From a bacterium (lineage in GTDB: Bacteria; Bacillota; Bacilli; Lactobacillales; Streptococcaceae): DNA of 64,000 bases. Below are positions 8,461 to 18,714 of the stretch, piece after piece; the stretch's first letter is position 1; every line of letters starts with the position of its first letter. The stretch lies in contig CAJNBY010000002.1 in NCBI GenBank assembly GCA_905221125.1, positions 158,592 to 222,591 of the forward strand, in the 5' to 3' direction. The notes under the pieces were generated by a model. The model searched no databases, was not told the DNA's origin, and was given only the letters and a program-made list of their open reading frames with translations. Made by a program: the position numbers and the translations under genes.

Positions 8461-9570
8461 ATGAAATACAAACGAATTGTCTTTAAGGTGGGAACTTCTT
8501 CTCTGACGAATGAGGATGGAAGTTTATCACGTAGTAAGGTAAAAGCTATTACCCAGCAGTTGGCTATGTTGCACGAGGCTGGTCATGAATTGATTTTGGT
8601 GTCGTCAGGTGCCATTGCGGCTGGTTTTGGAGCCTTAGGATTTAAAAAGCGTCCGACTAAGATTGCTGATAAACAGGCTTCAGCAGCGGTAGGACAAGGG
8701 CTTTTGTTGGAAGAATACACGACCAATCTTCTCTTGCGCCAAATCGTTTCTGCACAAATTTTACTGACTCAGGATGACTTTGTGGATAAGCGCCGTTATA
8801 AAAATGCCCATCAGGCTTTGTCGGTTCTACTTAGCCGTGGTGCGATTCCTATCATCAATGAGAATGATAGTGTCGTCATTGATGAGCTCAAGGTTGGGGA
8901 CAATGATACTCTGAGTGCTCAGGTAGCGGCCATGGTCCAAGCAGACCTTTTGGTTCTCTTGACAGATGTGGACGGTCTCTATACTGGAAATCCTAATTCA
9001 GATCCAAGAGCTAAACGCTTGGAGAAAATCGAGACCATTAATCGTGAGATTATCGATATGGCTGGTGGAGCTGGCTCGTCAAATGGAACTGGGGGCATGT
9101 TAACCAAAATCAAGGCTGCAACTATTGCGACAGAATCAGGAGTTCCTGTTTATATCTGTTCATCATTGAAGGCAGATGCCATGATTGAGGCGGCTGAGGA
9201 GACCAAGGATGGTTCCTACTTTGTTGCAGAGGAAAAAGGTCTCCGTACCCAGAAACAATGGCTGGCCTTCTATGCTCAGAGTCAGGGTTCTATTTGGGTT
9301 GATAAAGGGGCTGCAGAAGCTCTCTCTCAACATGGAAAGAGTCTTCTCTTATCTGGTGTTGTTGATGCAGAAGGAGCCTTTTCTTACGGTGATATCGTGA
9401 CAGTATTTGACAAGGAAAGTGGAAAATCACTTGGAAAAGGCCGTGTGCAATTTGGAGCCTCTGCTTTGGAGGATATGTTGCGTTCTCAAAAAGCTAAGGG
9501 TGTCTTGATTCACCGTGATGACTGGATTTCCATTACTCCTGAAATCCAACTACTCTTTACAGAATTTTAG
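8461..9570 (+). CDS. proB: Glutamate 5-kinase
   Basis: The 369-residue enzyme phosphorylates glutamate in the first step of proline synthesis. Motifs include FKVGTSSLT at the start, [16 protein letters not shown] and [12 protein letters not shown] of the amino acid kinase fold, followed by a C-terminal PUA domain (about 275-365). The start at 8461 is chosen over the in-frame ATG at 8440 because CGGAGTGAG lies just upstream of it and the conserved protein begins [14 protein letters not shown]. It heads the operon proB-proA-proC. Confidence 0.97.
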   Translation: MKYKRIVFKVGTSSLTNEDGSLSRSKVKAITQQLAMLHEAGHELILVSSGAIAAGFGALGFKKRPTKIADKQASAAVGQGLLLEEYTTNLLLRQIVSAQILLTQDDFVDKRRYKNAHQALSVLLSRGAIPIINENDSVVIDELKVGDNDTLSAQVAAMVQADLLVLLTDVDGLYTGNPNSDPRAKRLEKIETINREIIDMAGGAGSSNGTGGMLTKIKAATIATESGVPVYICSSLKADAMIEAAEETKDGSYFVAEEKGLRTQKQWLAFYAQSQGSIWVDKGAAEALSQHGKSLLLSGVVDAEGAFSYGDIVTVFDKESGKSLGKGRVQFGASALEDMLRSQKAKGVLIHRDDWISITPEIQLLFTEF

Positions 9571-9579
9571 AGGTAAACT

Positions 9580-10842
9580 ATGGTAAGTACACAAGAACAA
9601 TTTGAACAGGTACAGGCTGTTAAAAAATCGATCAATACAGCTAGTGAAGAGGTGAAAAACCAAGCCTTGCTAGCTCTGGCTGATCACTTATTAGCAGCTA
9701 CTGAGGAAATTTTAGCAGCCAATGCCCTTGATATGGAAGCGGCTAAGGGTAAAATTTCAGATGTGATGCTGGATCGTCTTTATTTGGATGCAGGACGTAT
9801 AGAAGCAATGGCAACTGGTATTCGTGAAGTGGTTGCTTTACCAGATCCAATCGGTGAAGTTTTAGAAACAAATCAGCTTGAAAATGGTTTGGTTATCACC
9901 AAGAAACGGGTGGCTATGGGCGTTATCGGTATTATCTATGAAAGCCGTCCAAATGTGACTTCTGACGCGGCTGCTTTGGCTCTCAAGAGTGGAAATGCGG
10001 TTGTTCTTCGTAGTGGTAAGGATGCCTATCAAACAGCTCATGCTATTGTTACAGCCTTGAAAAAGGGCTTGGAGATAACGACCATTCACCCAGATGTGAT
10101 TCAACTAGTGGAAGATACTAGCCGTGAAAGCAGCTATGCCATGATGAAGGCCAAGGGGTATCTAGACCTGCTTATTCCTCGTGGGGGGGCTGGTTTAATC
10201 AATGCCGTGGTTGAAAATGCTATTGTACCCGTTATCGAGACAGGAACTGGGATTGTTCATGTTTATGTCGATAAGGACGCAGACGACGACAAGGCTCTAT
10301 CTATCATCAATAATGCCAAAACCAGTCGTCCTTCTGTATGTAATGCCATGGAGGTTTTGCTGGTTCATGAAGACAAGGCAGCAAGTTTCCTTCCTCGCTT
10401 GGAGCAAGTGCTAGTTGCAGAGCGAAAAGAAGCTGGACTGGAACCAATTCAATTCCGCCTAGATAGCAAAGCAAGCCAGTTTATTTCAGGTCAAGCAGCT
10501 GAGGATCAAGACTTTGATATCGAGTTTTTAGACTATGTCCTAGCTGTTAAGGTTGTGAGCAGTTTAGAAGAAGCGGTTGCGCATATTGAAGCCCACAGTA
10601 CCCATCATTCGGATGCCATTGTGACGGAAAATGCTGAGGCTGCAGCTTACTTTACAGATCAAGTGGACTCTGCAGCAGTCTATGTCAATGCCTCAACTCG
10701 TTTCACTGACGGGGGCCAATTTGGTCTTGGCTGTGAAATGGGGATTTCTACTCAGAAACTACACGCGCGTGGTCCCATGGGCTTGAAAGAGTTGACCAGC
10801 TATAAGTATGTGGTTACTGGTGACGGACAGATAAGGGAGTAA
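9580..10842 (+). CDS. proA: Gamma-glutamyl phosphate reductase
   Basis: This 420-residue NADPH-dependent enzyme reduces glutamyl 5-phosphate to the semialdehyde in proline synthesis. The aldehyde dehydrogenase-like fold shows [23 protein letters not shown], and the catalytic Cys in [15 protein letters not shown] (about residue 250). The length is normal. It follows proB by 9 bases and precedes proC by 3, so all three are made together. Confidence 0.98.
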   Translation: MVSTQEQFEQVQAVKKSINTASEEVKNQALLALADHLLAATEEILAANALDMEAAKGKISDVMLDRLYLDAGRIEAMATGIREVVALPDPIGEVLETNQLENGLVITKKRVAMGVIGIIYESRPNVTSDAAALALKSGNAVVLRSGKDAYQTAHAIVTALKKGLEITTIHPDVIQLVEDTSRESSYAMMKAKGYLDLLIPRGGAGLINAVVENAIVPVIETGTGIVHVYVDKDADDDKALSIINNAKTSRPSVCNAMEVLLVHEDKAASFLPRLEQVLVAERKEAGLEPIQFRLDSKASQFISGQAAEDQDFDIEFLDYVLAVKVVSSLEEAVAHIEAHSTHHSDAIVTENAEAAAYFTDQVDSAAVYVNASTRFTDGGQFGLGCEMGISTQKLHARGPMGLKELTSYKYVVTGDGQIRE

Positions 10843-10845
10843 GAA

Positions 10846-11643
10846 ATGAAGATTGGATTTATCGGTTTGGGGAATATGGGTGCTAGCTTGGCCAAGGCTG
10901 TTTTGCAGACCAAGACGGGTGATGACCTTCTACTTGCCAATCGCAGTCAAGCCAAGGTGGATTCTTTCATTGCCGACTTTGGCGGTCAGGCTTCTAGCAA
11001 TGACGAAATCTTCGCAGAAGCAGATGTGATTTTTCTAGGTGTTAAGCCGGCCCAGTTCTCAGACTTGCTTTCTCAATATCCGACCATTCTTGAAAAAAGA
11101 GAGAGTCTTCTTTTGATTTCGATGGCAGCTGGATTGACCTTGGAAAAACTAGCGAGTCTTCTGCCAAGTCAGCACCGAATTATTCGTATGATGCCGAATA
11201 CCCCTGCTTCTATCGGGAAAGGAGTGATTAGTTATGCTTTGTCTCCTAATTGTAAGGTTGAGGACAGTGAACTCTTTTGTCAGTTATTAGCAAATGCTGG
11301 CCTCTTAGTTGAACTAGGAGAAGGCTTAATCGACGCAGCGACAGGTCTTGCAGGTTGTGGACCAGCCTTTGTCTATCTTTTTATCGAGGCCTTGGCAGAT
11401 GCAGGTGTTCAGACTGGATTGCCACGAGAAACAGCATTGAAAATGGCAGCTCAAACTGTGGTAGGAGCTGGACAATTGGTCCTAGAAACCCAAGAGCATC
11501 CTGGGGTCTTGAAAGACCAAGTTTGTAGCCCAGGCGGTTCGACTATTGCTGGTGTAGCAAGCTTAGAAGCGCATGCTTTTAGAGGAACAGTCATGGAGGC
11601 AGTTGGTCAAGCCTACAAACGAACACAAGAACTAGGTAAATAA
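10846..11643 (+). CDS. proC: Pyrroline-5-carboxylate reductase
   Basis: The 265-residue enzyme completes proline synthesis by reducing pyrroline-5-carboxylate. It has the N-terminal dinucleotide motif GFIGLGNMGASLAKA and the C-terminal signature VCSPGGSTIAGVASLEAHAFRG. It is the third gene of proBAC. A weak hairpin (11643-11669) and a BOX element follow. Confidence 0.98.
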   Translation: MKIGFIGLGNMGASLAKAVLQTKTGDDLLLANRSQAKVDSFIADFGGQASSNDEIFAEADVIFLGVKPAQFSDLLSQYPTILEKRESLLLISMAAGLTLEKLASLLPSQHRIIRMMPNTPASIGKGVISYALSPNCKVEDSELFCQLLANAGLLVELGEGLIDAATGLAGCGPAFVYLFIEALADAGVQTGLPRETALKMAAQTVVGAGQLVLETQEHPGVLKDQVCSPGGSTIAGVASLEAHAFRGTVMEAVGQAYKRTQELGK

Positions 11644-11669
11644 GAGGTGGATTTGTCTGCCTCTTTTAT
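11643..11669 (+). terminator. Weak terminator after proC
   Basis: AAGAGG paired with CCTCTT followed by TTATG; a short stem. Confidence 0.45.
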
Positions 11670-11677
11670 GGTGGTTG

Positions 11678-11791
11678 ATACTCTTCGAAAATCTCTTCAA
11701 ACTGTGTCAGCTTCCATCTGCAACCTCAAAACAGTGTTTTGAGCAACCTGCGGCTAGCTTCCTAGTTTGCTCTTTGATTTTCATTGAGTAT
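11678..11791 (-). repeat. BOX element, A-C type with a longer apex
   Basis: Ends ATACTCTTCGAAAATC and GATTTTCATTGAGTAT match BOX termini, and TGCGGCTAGCTTCCTAGTTTGC is present in full. The apex is a different stem, CTCAAAAC-AGT-GTTTTGAG (11725-11743). No boxB tandem is seen. A clean TA duplication is not visible at its ends. It fills the proC-tmk gap. Confidence 0.85.
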
Positions 11792-11833
11792 GAAATGAGA
11801 AGACAAAAAGATTGTCACAAACCCCTATTTTTT

Positions 11834-11842
11834 TGATAGAAT
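11834..11842 (+). promoter_or_regulatory. Promoter of tmk-holB-yabA-rsmI (extended -10)
   Basis: TGATAGAAT at 11834-11842, 30 bases before the tmk ATG. A TTGTCA at 11812-11817 is a possible -35 with a long 19-base spacer. Confidence 0.5.
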
Positions 11843-11871
11843 AGAAGTAGTAAAAAAGAAATGAGTTAGAC

Positions 11872-12510
11872 ATGTCAAAAGGATTTTTAGTCTCTCTTGA
11901 GGGACCAGAGGGAGCAGGAAAGACCAGTGTTTTAGAGGCTCTGCTACCAATTTTAGAGGAAAAAGGAGTAGAGGTGCTGACGACCCGTGAGCCAGGCGGA
12001 GTCTTGATAGGGGAGAAGATTCGGGAAGTGATTTTGGACCCAAGTCATACTCAGATGGATGCTAGGACAGAGCTCCTTCTCTATATTGCCAGTCGCAGAC
12101 AGCACTTGGTGGAAAAAGTTCTTCCAGCCCTTGAAGCTGGCAAGTTGGTCATTATGGACCGCTTCATCGATAGTTCCATTGCTTATCAGGGATTTGGCCG
12201 TGGCTTGGATATTGACGCCATTGATTGGCTAAATCACTTTGCGACAGATGGCCTTAAACCTGATTTGACACTCTATTTTGACATTGAGGTGGAAGAGGGA
12301 CTGGCTCGCATTGCTGCTAATAGTGACCGCGAGGTCAATCGTTTGGACTTGGAAGGTTTGGACTTGCATAAAAAAGTTCGTCAAGGCTACCTTTCTCTTC
12401 TGGACAAAGAAGGAAATCGCATGGTCAAGATTGATGCCAGCCTCCCTTTGGAACAAGTTGTGGAAACGACCAAGGCTATATTGTTTGATAGAATGGGCTT
12501 GGCTAAATGA
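11872..12510 (+). CDS. tmk: Thymidylate kinase
   Basis: The 212-residue kinase converts dTMP to dTDP for DNA synthesis. It has the P-loop GPEGAGKTS (about residues 10-18), the TREPGG substrate loop, and [12 protein letters not shown]. It overlaps holB by four bases, the common Firmicutes arrangement linking nucleotide supply and clamp-loader genes. No ideal ribosome binding site is visible (GAGTTAG precedes the ATG). Confidence 0.97.
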   Translation: MSKGFLVSLEGPEGAGKTSVLEALLPILEEKGVEVLTTREPGGVLIGEKIREVILDPSHTQMDARTELLLYIASRRQHLVEKVLPALEAGKLVIMDRFIDSSIAYQGFGRGLDIDAIDWLNHFATDGLKPDLTLYFDIEVEEGLARIAANSDREVNRLDLEGLDLHKKVRQGYLSLLDKEGNRMVKIDASLPLEQVVETTKAILFDRMGLAK

Positions 12511-13397
12511 AACAAGAAGAATTAAAGGCTTGGCAGCCAGACCAGTTTGACCGCTTTGTCCGTATCCTAGAACAAGACCAGCTCAATCACGCCTATCTTT
12601 TTTCAGGATTCTTTGGAAGTTTGGAAATGGCGCAATTTTTAGCTAAGAGCCTCTTTTGTACGGATAAAGTAGGCGTTTTGCCGTGTGAGAAATGCAGAAA
12701 CTGTAAGCTGATTGAACAGGAAGAATTTCCAGATGTCACCTTGATTAAGCCAGTCAATCAGGTTATCAAGACAGAACGGATTCGTGAATTGGTGGGGCAG
12801 TTTTCTCAAGCAGGGATTGAAAGCCAACAACAGATTTTTATTATCGAGCAAGCTGAGAAAATGCATCCTAACGCAGCCAATTCTCTGCTCAAGGTCATCG
12901 AAGAACCCCAGAGTGAGGTTTATATTTTCTTCTTGACCAGCGATGAGGAAAAGATGTTGTCGACCATCCGAAGTCGGACCCAGATTTTCCACTTTAAAAA
13001 GCAGGAAGAAAAACTCATCTTGCTCTTAGAACAAATGGGACTGGTTAAGAAAAAAGCGACTCTCCTAGCTCAGTTTAGTCAATCGCGAGCTGAAGCAGAA
13101 AAGTTAGCCAATCAGGCAAGTTTTTGGACCTTGGTGGATGAAAGTGAACGCCTGCTGACCTGGTTATTAGCTAAGAAAAAAGAAAGTTATCTGCAGGTTG
13201 CTAAATTAGCCAACTTGGCAGACGACAAGGAAAAACAAGATCAGGTTTTACGAATTATTGAAGTCCTCTGTGGGCAGGACCTCCTGCAAGCAAGAGTACG
13301 GATGATTCTACAAGATTTGTTAGAAGCTAGAAAAATGTGGCAAGCTAATGTCAGCTTTCAAATTGCCATGGAATATCTGGTCTTGAAAGAAATGTAA
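12507..13397 (+). CDS. holB: DNA polymerase III delta' subunit
   Basis: The 296-residue protein is the clamp-loader delta' subunit. It has an AAA+ fold in which the P-loop position reads [10 protein letters not shown] and lacks the nucleotide-binding GKT, as expected for delta'. A zinc motif (CTDKVG...CEKCRNC, about residues 51-68) and the SRC-like region ([10 protein letters not shown]) are present. It lies between tmk and the replication control gene yabA. Confidence 0.94.
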   Translation: MKQEELKAWQPDQFDRFVRILEQDQLNHAYLFSGFFGSLEMAQFLAKSLFCTDKVGVLPCEKCRNCKLIEQEEFPDVTLIKPVNQVIKTERIRELVGQFSQAGIESQQQIFIIEQAEKMHPNAANSLLKVIEEPQSEVYIFFLTSDEEKMLSTIRSRTQIFHFKKQEEKLILLLEQMGLVKKKATLLAQFSQSRAEAEKLANQASFWTLVDESERLLTWLLAKKKESYLQVAKLANLADDKEKQDQVLRIIEVLCGQDLLQARVRMILQDLLEARKMWQANVSFQIAMEYLVLKEM

Positions 13398-13436
13398 ACT
13401 CAAAAATGAACGATAAAGAAAGGAAAGGGCTGGTTT

Positions 13437-13754
13437 ATGGACAAAAAAGAATTATTTGACGCGCTGGATGATTTTTCCCAACAGTTATTGGTGACCTTGG
13501 CCGATGTGGAAGCCATCAAGAAAAATCTCAAGAGCTTGGTAGAGGAAAATACAGCTCTTCGCTTGGAAAATTCTAAGTTGCGAGAACGTTTGGGTGAGGT
13601 GGAAGCAGATGCTCCCGTCAAGGCCAAGCATGTTCGTGAAAGTGTCCGTCGGATTTATAAAGACGGATTTCACGTATGTAATGATTTTTATGGGCAACGT
13701 CGAGAGCAGGACGAAGAATGTATGTTCTGTGACGAGTTGTTATACAGGGAGTAA
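13437..13754 (+). CDS. yabA: Replication initiation control protein YabA
   Basis: The 105-residue protein has an N-terminal leucine-rich coiled coil (about residues 5-60, tetramerisation) and a C-terminal zinc motif, FHVCNDF...CMFC. YabA binds DnaA and the DnaN clamp and restrains over-initiation of replication. AAGGGC and an ATG after a 39-base gap follow holB; rsmI begins two bases after its stop. The zinc residues and the length make the assignment secure. Confidence 0.95.
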   Translation: MDKKELFDALDDFSQQLLVTLADVEAIKKNLKSLVEENTALRLENSKLRERLGEVEADAPVKAKHVRESVRRIYKDGFHVCNDFYGQRREQDEECMFCDELLYRE

Positions 13755-13756
13755 GC

Positions 13757-14635
13757 ATGCAGATTCAAAAAAGTTTTAAGGGGCAGTCTCCCTATGGCAA
13801 GCTGTATCTAGTGGCAACGCCGATTGGAAATCTAGATGATATGACCTTTCGTGCCATCCAGACCTTGAAAGAAGTGGATTGGATTGCGGCTGAGGACACG
13901 CGCAATACTGGTCTTTTGCTCAAGCATTTTGACATTTCTACTAAGCAGATTAGTTTTCATGAGCACAATGCCAAGGAAAAAATTCCTGATTTGATTGGTT
14001 TCTTGAAGGCAGGACAAAGTATTGCTCAGGTATCCGATGCGGGTCTGCCTAGTATCTCGGACCCTGGTCATGATTTGGTTAAGGCAGCTATTGAGGAAGA
14101 AATTGCGGTTGTCACAGTTCCAGGAGCCTCTGCAGGTATTTCTGCCTTGATTGCCAGTGGTTTAGCACCGCAGCCACATATCTTTTACGGTTTCTTACCG
14201 AGAAAATCAGGCCAGCAAAAGCAATTTTTCGACTCGAAAAAAGACTATCCTGAAACTCAGATTTTCTATGAATCGCCTCATCGTGTGGCGGATACATTGG
14301 AAAATATGCTAGAAGTCTATGGTGACCGCTCGGTCGTCTTGGTCAGAGAATTGACCAAAATCTATGAAGAATACCAACGAGGAAAGATCTCTGAATTGCT
14401 AGAAAACATTGCTGAAACGCCGCTCAAAGGTGAATGCCTTCTCATCGTTGAAGGTGCCAGCCAAGATGTGGAGGAGAAGGACGAAGAGGATTTGTTTTCA
14501 GAAATCCAAGCCCGTATTCAGCAAGGCATGAAGAAAAACCAAGCTATTAAGGAAGTTGCTAAGATTTACCAGTGGAATAAAAGCCAGCTCTATGCTGCCT
14601 ACCATGACTGGGAAGAAAATCAAGAAAATGACTAA
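13757..14635 (+). CDS. rsmI: 16S rRNA (cytidine1402-2'-O)-methyltransferase
   Basis: The 292-residue SAM-dependent enzyme has the tetrapyrrole-methylase-like fold with LVATPIGNLDDMTFRA, AAEDTRNTGLLL, VSDAGLPSISDPGHDLV and VTVPGASA. It methylates C1402 of 16S rRNA in the decoding centre. It is the last gene of tmk-holB-yabA-rsmI; a strong terminator follows at 14638. Confidence 0.96.
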   Translation: MQIQKSFKGQSPYGKLYLVATPIGNLDDMTFRAIQTLKEVDWIAAEDTRNTGLLLKHFDISTKQISFHEHNAKEKIPDLIGFLKAGQSIAQVSDAGLPSISDPGHDLVKAAIEEEIAVVTVPGASAGISALIASGLAPQPHIFYGFLPRKSGQQKQFFDSKKDYPETQIFYESPHRVADTLENMLEVYGDRSVVLVRELTKIYEEYQRGKISELLENIAETPLKGECLLIVEGASQDVEEKDEEDLFSEIQARIQQGMKKNQAIKEVAKIYQWNKSQLYAAYHDWEENQEND

Positions 14636-14637
14636 AC

Positions 14638-14666
14638 AGGGAAGTTTGCCTTCTTCCCTTTTTTTG
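14638..14666 (+). terminator. Terminator after rsmI
   Basis: AGGGAAG paired with CTTCCCT and then seven T. Confidence 0.85.
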
Positions 14667-14673
14667 TTATACT
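14665..14673 (+). promoter_or_regulatory. Promoter of trmFO (extended -10)
   Basis: TGTTATACT immediately after the rsmI terminator, about 95 bases before the GTG start, leaving a leader of unknown role. Confidence 0.5.
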
Positions 14674-14769
14674 AGTAGAAGAAAAAAATAGAAAGATTTG
14701 TGGGTGTCAAACAGTCCAGTAGCTTGTTTTGATATGAACTTAGGTTCCACCCAAAGAGGTATTAGTGTC

Positions 14770-16104
14770 GTGTCTCAATCTTATATCAATGTTATCGGTG
14801 CTGGTTTGGCAGGTTCTGAAGCAGCCTACCAAATCGCAGAACGTGGTATTCCAGTTAAACTCTATGAAATGCGTGGTGTCAAGTCAACACCTCAGCACAA
14901 AACAGACAATTTTGCCGAGTTAGTTTGTTCCAATTCCTTACGTGGGGATGCTTTGACAAATGCTGTTGGGCTTCTCAAGGAAGAAATGCGTCGCTTGGGT
15001 TCTGTCATTTTGGAATCAGCAGAAGCTACACGTGTACCCGCAGGCGGTGCCCTTGCGGTGGACCGTGATGATTTCTCCCAAATGGTAACCGAAAAAGTTG
15101 CCAACCATCCCTTGATTGAAGTGGTTCGTGATGAAATTACAGAATTACCGACTGATGTAATCACAGTGGTGGCTACTGGTCCTTTGACTAGCGATGCCTT
15201 GGCTGAGAAGATTCATGCCCTTAATGATGGCGATGGTTTCTATTTCTACGATGCGGCAGCACCTATTATCGATGTCAATACTATTGATATGAGCAAGGTC
15301 TATCTTAAGTCTCGTTATGACAAGGGAGAGGCGGCCTATCTCAATGCCCCTATGACTAAACAAGAGTTTATGGATTTTCATGAAGCCTTGGTCAATGCGG
15401 AAGAAGCACCGCTCAATTCTTTTGAAAAAGAAAAGTACTTTGAAGGTTGTATGCCTATTGAAGTCATGGCCAAACGTGGTATTAAAACCATGCTTTATGG
15501 TCCCATGAAACCAGTCGGTCTGGAGTATCCAGACGACTACACAGGACCTCGTGATGGCGAATTCAAAACACCTTACGCGGTTGTTCAACTTCGTCAGGAC
15601 AATGCGGCTGGTAGTCTCTACAATATCGTCGGTTTCCAGACCCACCTCAAATGGGGAGAACAAAAGCGTGTTTTCCAAATGATTCCAGGTCTTGAAAATG
15701 CTGAGTTTGTTCGTTATGGTGTCATGCACCGCAATTCTTACATGGATTCACCAAATCTTCTTGAGCAGACTTACCGTTCTAAGAAACAACCAAATCTCTT
15801 CTTTGCTGGTCAGATGACGGGTGTAGAAGGCTATGTTGAGTCAGCAGCATCAGGCTTAGTTGCGGGGATTAACGCGGCTCGTCTCTTCAAGGGTGAAAGT
15901 GAAGCTATCTTCCCAGAGACAACAGCAATTGGAAGTCTGGCTCATTACATCACCCATGCAGACAGCAAACATTTCCAACCTATGAATGTCAATTTTGGGA
16001 TCATCAAGGAGTTAGAAGGCGAACGTATCCGTGATAAGAAGGCTCGTTATGAAAAAATTGCAGAGCGTGCCCTTAACGATTTAGAGGAATTTTTAACGGT
16101 CTAA
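14770..16104 (+). CDS. trmFO: FADH2-dependent tRNA (uracil-54-C5)-methyltransferase
   Basis: The 444-residue flavoprotein makes ribothymidine at tRNA position 54 using methylenetetrahydrofolate. It has the FAD motif [14 protein letters not shown], then LYEMRG and [11 protein letters not shown]. The frame stays open 24 codons upstream, but the conserved protein starts SQSYINVIG, so GTG at 14770 is chosen, with AAGAGG about ten bases before it. It is monocistronic here. Confidence 0.95.
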   Translation: MSQSYINVIGAGLAGSEAAYQIAERGIPVKLYEMRGVKSTPQHKTDNFAELVCSNSLRGDALTNAVGLLKEEMRRLGSVILESAEATRVPAGGALAVDRDDFSQMVTEKVANHPLIEVVRDEITELPTDVITVVATGPLTSDALAEKIHALNDGDGFYFYDAAAPIIDVNTIDMSKVYLKSRYDKGEAAYLNAPMTKQEFMDFHEALVNAEEAPLNSFEKEKYFEGCMPIEVMAKRGIKTMLYGPMKPVGLEYPDDYTGPRDGEFKTPYAVVQLRQDNAAGSLYNIVGFQTHLKWGEQKRVFQMIPGLENAEFVRYGVMHRNSYMDSPNLLEQTYRSKKQPNLFFAGQMTGVEGYVESAASGLVAGINAARLFKGESEAIFPETTAIGSLAHYITHADSKHFQPMNVNFGIIKELEGERIRDKKARYEKIAERALNDLEEFLTV

Positions 16105-16187
16105 TTTTTTTGAAAGAATTGCTCATGATACTATAAAAATCTTAGAAATTGTGATAAAATAGGTAGGATAAAAGAAGGAGAGTGAAA

Positions 16188-16925
16188 ATGGCGAATCCCA
16201 AGTATAAACGTATTTTAATCAAGTTATCAGGTGAAGCCCTTGCCGGTGAACGTGGCGTAGGGATTGATATCCAAACAGTTCAAACAATCGCAAAAGAGAT
16301 TCAAGAAGTTCATAGCTTAGGTATCGAAATTGCCCTTGTTATTGGTGGAGGAAATCTCTGGCGTGGAGAACCTGCAGCAGAAGCAGGAATGGACCGCGTT
16401 CAGGCAGATTACACAGGAATGCTTGGGACTGTTATGAATGCTCTTGTGATGGCAGATTCATTGCAACAAGTTGGGGTTGATACGCGTGTACAAACAGCCA
16501 TTGCCATGCAACAAGTGGCAGAGCCTTACGTACGTGGACGTGCCCTTCGTCACCTTGAAAAAGGCCGTATCGTTATCTTTGGTGCCGGAATTGGTTCACC
16601 TTACTTCTCAACAGATACAACAGCGGCCCTTCGTGCAGCTGAAATCGAAGCAGATGCCATTCTTATGGCTAAAAATGGTGTCGACGGTGTTTACAATGCC
16701 GATCCTAAGAAAGACAAGACAGCCGTTAAGTTTGAAGAATTGACTCACCGTGACGTTATCAACAAAGGTCTTCGTATCATGGACTCAACAGCTTCAACCC
16801 TCTCAATGGACAACGACATTGACCTGGTTGTCTTCAATATGAATCAACCAGGCAACATCAAACGTGTCGTATTTGGTGAAAATATCGGAACAACAGTTTC
16901 AAATAATATCGAAGAAAAGGAATAA
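16188..16925 (+). CDS. pyrH: UMP kinase
   Basis: The 245-residue amino-acid-kinase-fold enzyme phosphorylates UMP to UDP and is allosterically controlled by GTP and UTP in the family. Motifs: [14 protein letters not shown] at the start, [10 protein letters not shown], and [23 protein letters not shown]. Start 16188 is chosen because GAAGGAGAG lies at correct spacing; a GTG two codons earlier is less likely. It is followed by frr 8 bases later, the widely conserved pyrH-frr pair. Confidence 0.97.
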   Translation: MANPKYKRILIKLSGEALAGERGVGIDIQTVQTIAKEIQEVHSLGIEIALVIGGGNLWRGEPAAEAGMDRVQADYTGMLGTVMNALVMADSLQQVGVDTRVQTAIAMQQVAEPYVRGRALRHLEKGRIVIFGAGIGSPYFSTDTTAALRAAEIEADAILMAKNGVDGVYNADPKKDKTAVKFEELTHRDVINKGLRIMDSTASTLSMDNDIDLVVFNMNQPGNIKRVVFGENIGTTVSNNIEEKE

Positions 16926-16933
16926 GAAAGATT

Positions 16934-17491
16934 ATGGCTAACGCAATTATTGAAAAAGCTAAAGAGAGAATGACCCAGTCTCATCAATCACTTGCTCGTG
17001 AATTTGGTGGTATCCGTGCTGGCCGTGCCAATGCAAGCTTGCTTGACCGTGTACATGTAGAATACTATGGAGTAGAAACTCCTCTTAACCAAATCGCTTC
17101 AATTACGATTCCAGAAGCGCGTGTTTTGTTGGTAACACCATTTGACAAATCTTCATTGAAAGATATCGAACGTGCCTTGAACGCTTCTGATCTTGGTATT
17201 ACACCAGCTAATGATGGTTCTGTGATTCGCTTGGTTATCCCTGCTCTTACAGAAGAAACTCGTCGTGACCTTGCTAAAGAAGTGAAGAAGGTCGGTGAAA
17301 ATGCTAAAGTGGCTGTGCGCAATATCCGTCGTGATGCTATGGATGAAGCCAAGAAACAAGAAAAAGCAAAAGAAATTACTGAAGACGAATTGAAGACTCT
17401 TGAAAAAGATATTCAAAAAGTAACAGACGATGCTGTCAAACACATCGACGACATGACTGCCAACAAAGAAAAAGAACTCTTGGAAGTCTAA
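16934..17491 (+). CDS. frr: Ribosome recycling factor
   Basis: The 185-residue protein matches RRF in length and in motifs: [47 protein letters not shown] and the charged helical C-terminus. With EF-G it splits ribosomes after termination. It lies 8 bases after pyrH; an inverted repeat at 17503-17537 follows. Confidence 0.98.
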   Translation: MANAIIEKAKERMTQSHQSLAREFGGIRAGRANASLLDRVHVEYYGVETPLNQIASITIPEARVLLVTPFDKSSLKDIERALNASDLGITPANDGSVIRLVIPALTEETRRDLAKEVKKVGENAKVAVRNIRRDAMDEAKKQEKAKEITEDELKTLEKDIQKVTDDAVKHIDDMTANKEKELLEV

Positions 17492-17502
17492 AAATAAACA
17501 GA

Positions 17503-17537
17503 AAAACTCAGTTGGCATTGCTGGCTGAGTTTTATTC
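17503..17537 (+). terminator. Hairpin between frr and cvfB
   Basis: AAAACTCAG (17503-17511) paired with CTGAGTTTT (17525-17533). The T-run is short, so termination may be partial and let cvfB be read through. Confidence 0.6.
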
Positions 17538-17550
17538 GAAAGAAGGAAAT

Positions 17551-18405
17551 ATGAATACAAATCTTGCAAGTTTTATCGTTGGACTCATCATCGATGAAAA
17601 TGACCGTTTTTACTTTGTGCAAAAGGATGGCCAAACCTATGCCCTTGCCAAGGAAGAAGGTCAGCATACAGTAGGGGATACGGTTAAAGGTTTCGCCTAT
17701 ACAGATATGAAGCAAAAACTCCGCTTGACGACTCTAGAAGTGACTGCTACTCAGGACCAATTTGGTTGGGGACGTGTCACAGAAGTTCGTAAGGACTTGG
17801 GTGTTTTTGTGGATACAGGACTTCCTGACAAGGAAATCGTTGTGTCACTCGATATTCTTCCTGAGCTCAAGGAACTCTGGCCTAAGAAGGGCGACCAACT
17901 TTACATCCGTCTTGAAGTGGACAAGAAAGACCGTATCTGGGGCCTCTTGGCTTATCAAGAAGACTTCCAACGTCTGGCTCGTCCTGCCTACAACAACATG
18001 CAGAACCAAAACTGGCCAGCCATTGTTTACCGCCTCAAGCTGTCAGGGACCTTTGTCTATCTGCCAGAAAATAACATGCTTGGCTTTATCCATCCTAGCG
18101 AGCGTTACGCAGAGCCACGTTTGGGACAAGTTCTAGATGCGCGTGTCATTGGTTTCCGTGAAGTGGACCGTACCTTGAACCTCTCCCTCAAACCACGTTC
18201 CTTTGAAATGTTGGAAAACGATGCTCAGATGATTTTGACCTACTTGGAAAGCAATGGCGGTTTCATGACCTTAAATGATAAGTCATCTCCTGATGATATC
18301 AAGGCAACCTTTGGCATTTCTAAAGGTCAGTTCAAGAAAGCACTCGGTGGCTTGATGAAGGCTGGTAAAATCAAGCAAGACCAGTTTGGGACAGAGTTGA
18401 TTTAG
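17551..18405 (+). CDS. cvfB: S1-domain RNA-binding protein CvfB
   Basis: The 284-residue protein contains tandem S1-like OB folds (for example GRVTEVRKDLGVFVDTGLPDKEIV and FIHPSERYAEPRLGQVLDARVIG) and a C-terminal winged helix (FMTLNDKSSPDDIKATFGISKGQFKKALGGLMKAGKI). CvfB was described in staphylococci as a virulence-affecting RNA-binding factor. The start at 17551 has AGAAGGAAAT directly upstream; the frame open upstream runs through the frr terminator and is not used. yozE follows 8 bases later. Confidence 0.9.
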   Translation: MNTNLASFIVGLIIDENDRFYFVQKDGQTYALAKEEGQHTVGDTVKGFAYTDMKQKLRLTTLEVTATQDQFGWGRVTEVRKDLGVFVDTGLPDKEIVVSLDILPELKELWPKKGDQLYIRLEVDKKDRIWGLLAYQEDFQRLARPAYNNMQNQNWPAIVYRLKLSGTFVYLPENNMLGFIHPSERYAEPRLGQVLDARVIGFREVDRTLNLSLKPRSFEMLENDAQMILTYLESNGGFMTLNDKSSPDDIKATFGISKGQFKKALGGLMKAGKIKQDQFGTELI

Positions 18406-18413
18406 GGTAGCTT

Positions 18414-18629
18414 ATGAGAAAATCATTTTACACTTGGCTCATGACTGAGCGCAATCCTAAAAGTAACAGTCCTAAAGCCATCTTGGCAGATCTAGCATTT
18501 GAAGAATCAGCCTTCCCAAAACATACGGATGATTTTGATGAGGTCAGTCGATTTTTGGAGGAGCATGCTAGTTTCTCTTTTAACCTAGGAGACTTTGACG
18601 CTATCTGGCAAGAATACTTAGAACACTAG
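18414..18629 (+). CDS. YozE-family small SAM-like-fold protein
   Basis: The 71-residue protein matches the YozE/UPF0346 family: [33 protein letters not shown], then [29 protein letters not shown]. The family folds as a helical SAM-like domain; its function is unknown and some members may bind DNA. It is coupled to cvfB (8-base gap). Confidence 0.88.
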   Translation: MRKSFYTWLMTERNPKSNSPKAILADLAFEESAFPKHTDDFDEVSRFLEEHASFSFNLGDFDAIWQEYLEH

Positions 18630-18671
18630 ACTTTATTCATTGGGTTTGGGCTAGTAATTTATCCATCCCTT

Positions 18672-18680
18672 TGCTATAAT
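18672..18680 (+). promoter_or_regulatory. Promoter of phoH (extended -10)
   Basis: TGCTATAAT at 18672-18680; TAGTAA at 18652-18657 is a weak -35 with 17-base spacing. Confidence 0.55.
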
Positions 18681-18714
18681 AAAAAGAAATAAACGGATTA
18701 GAGAGGTTCTTTAT

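Noticed and set aside
14698..14769. Longer N-terminus for TrmFO
   Set aside because: The first 24 codons are not conserved family sequence, and AAGAGG plus the conserved SQSYINVIG start support GTG at 14770.
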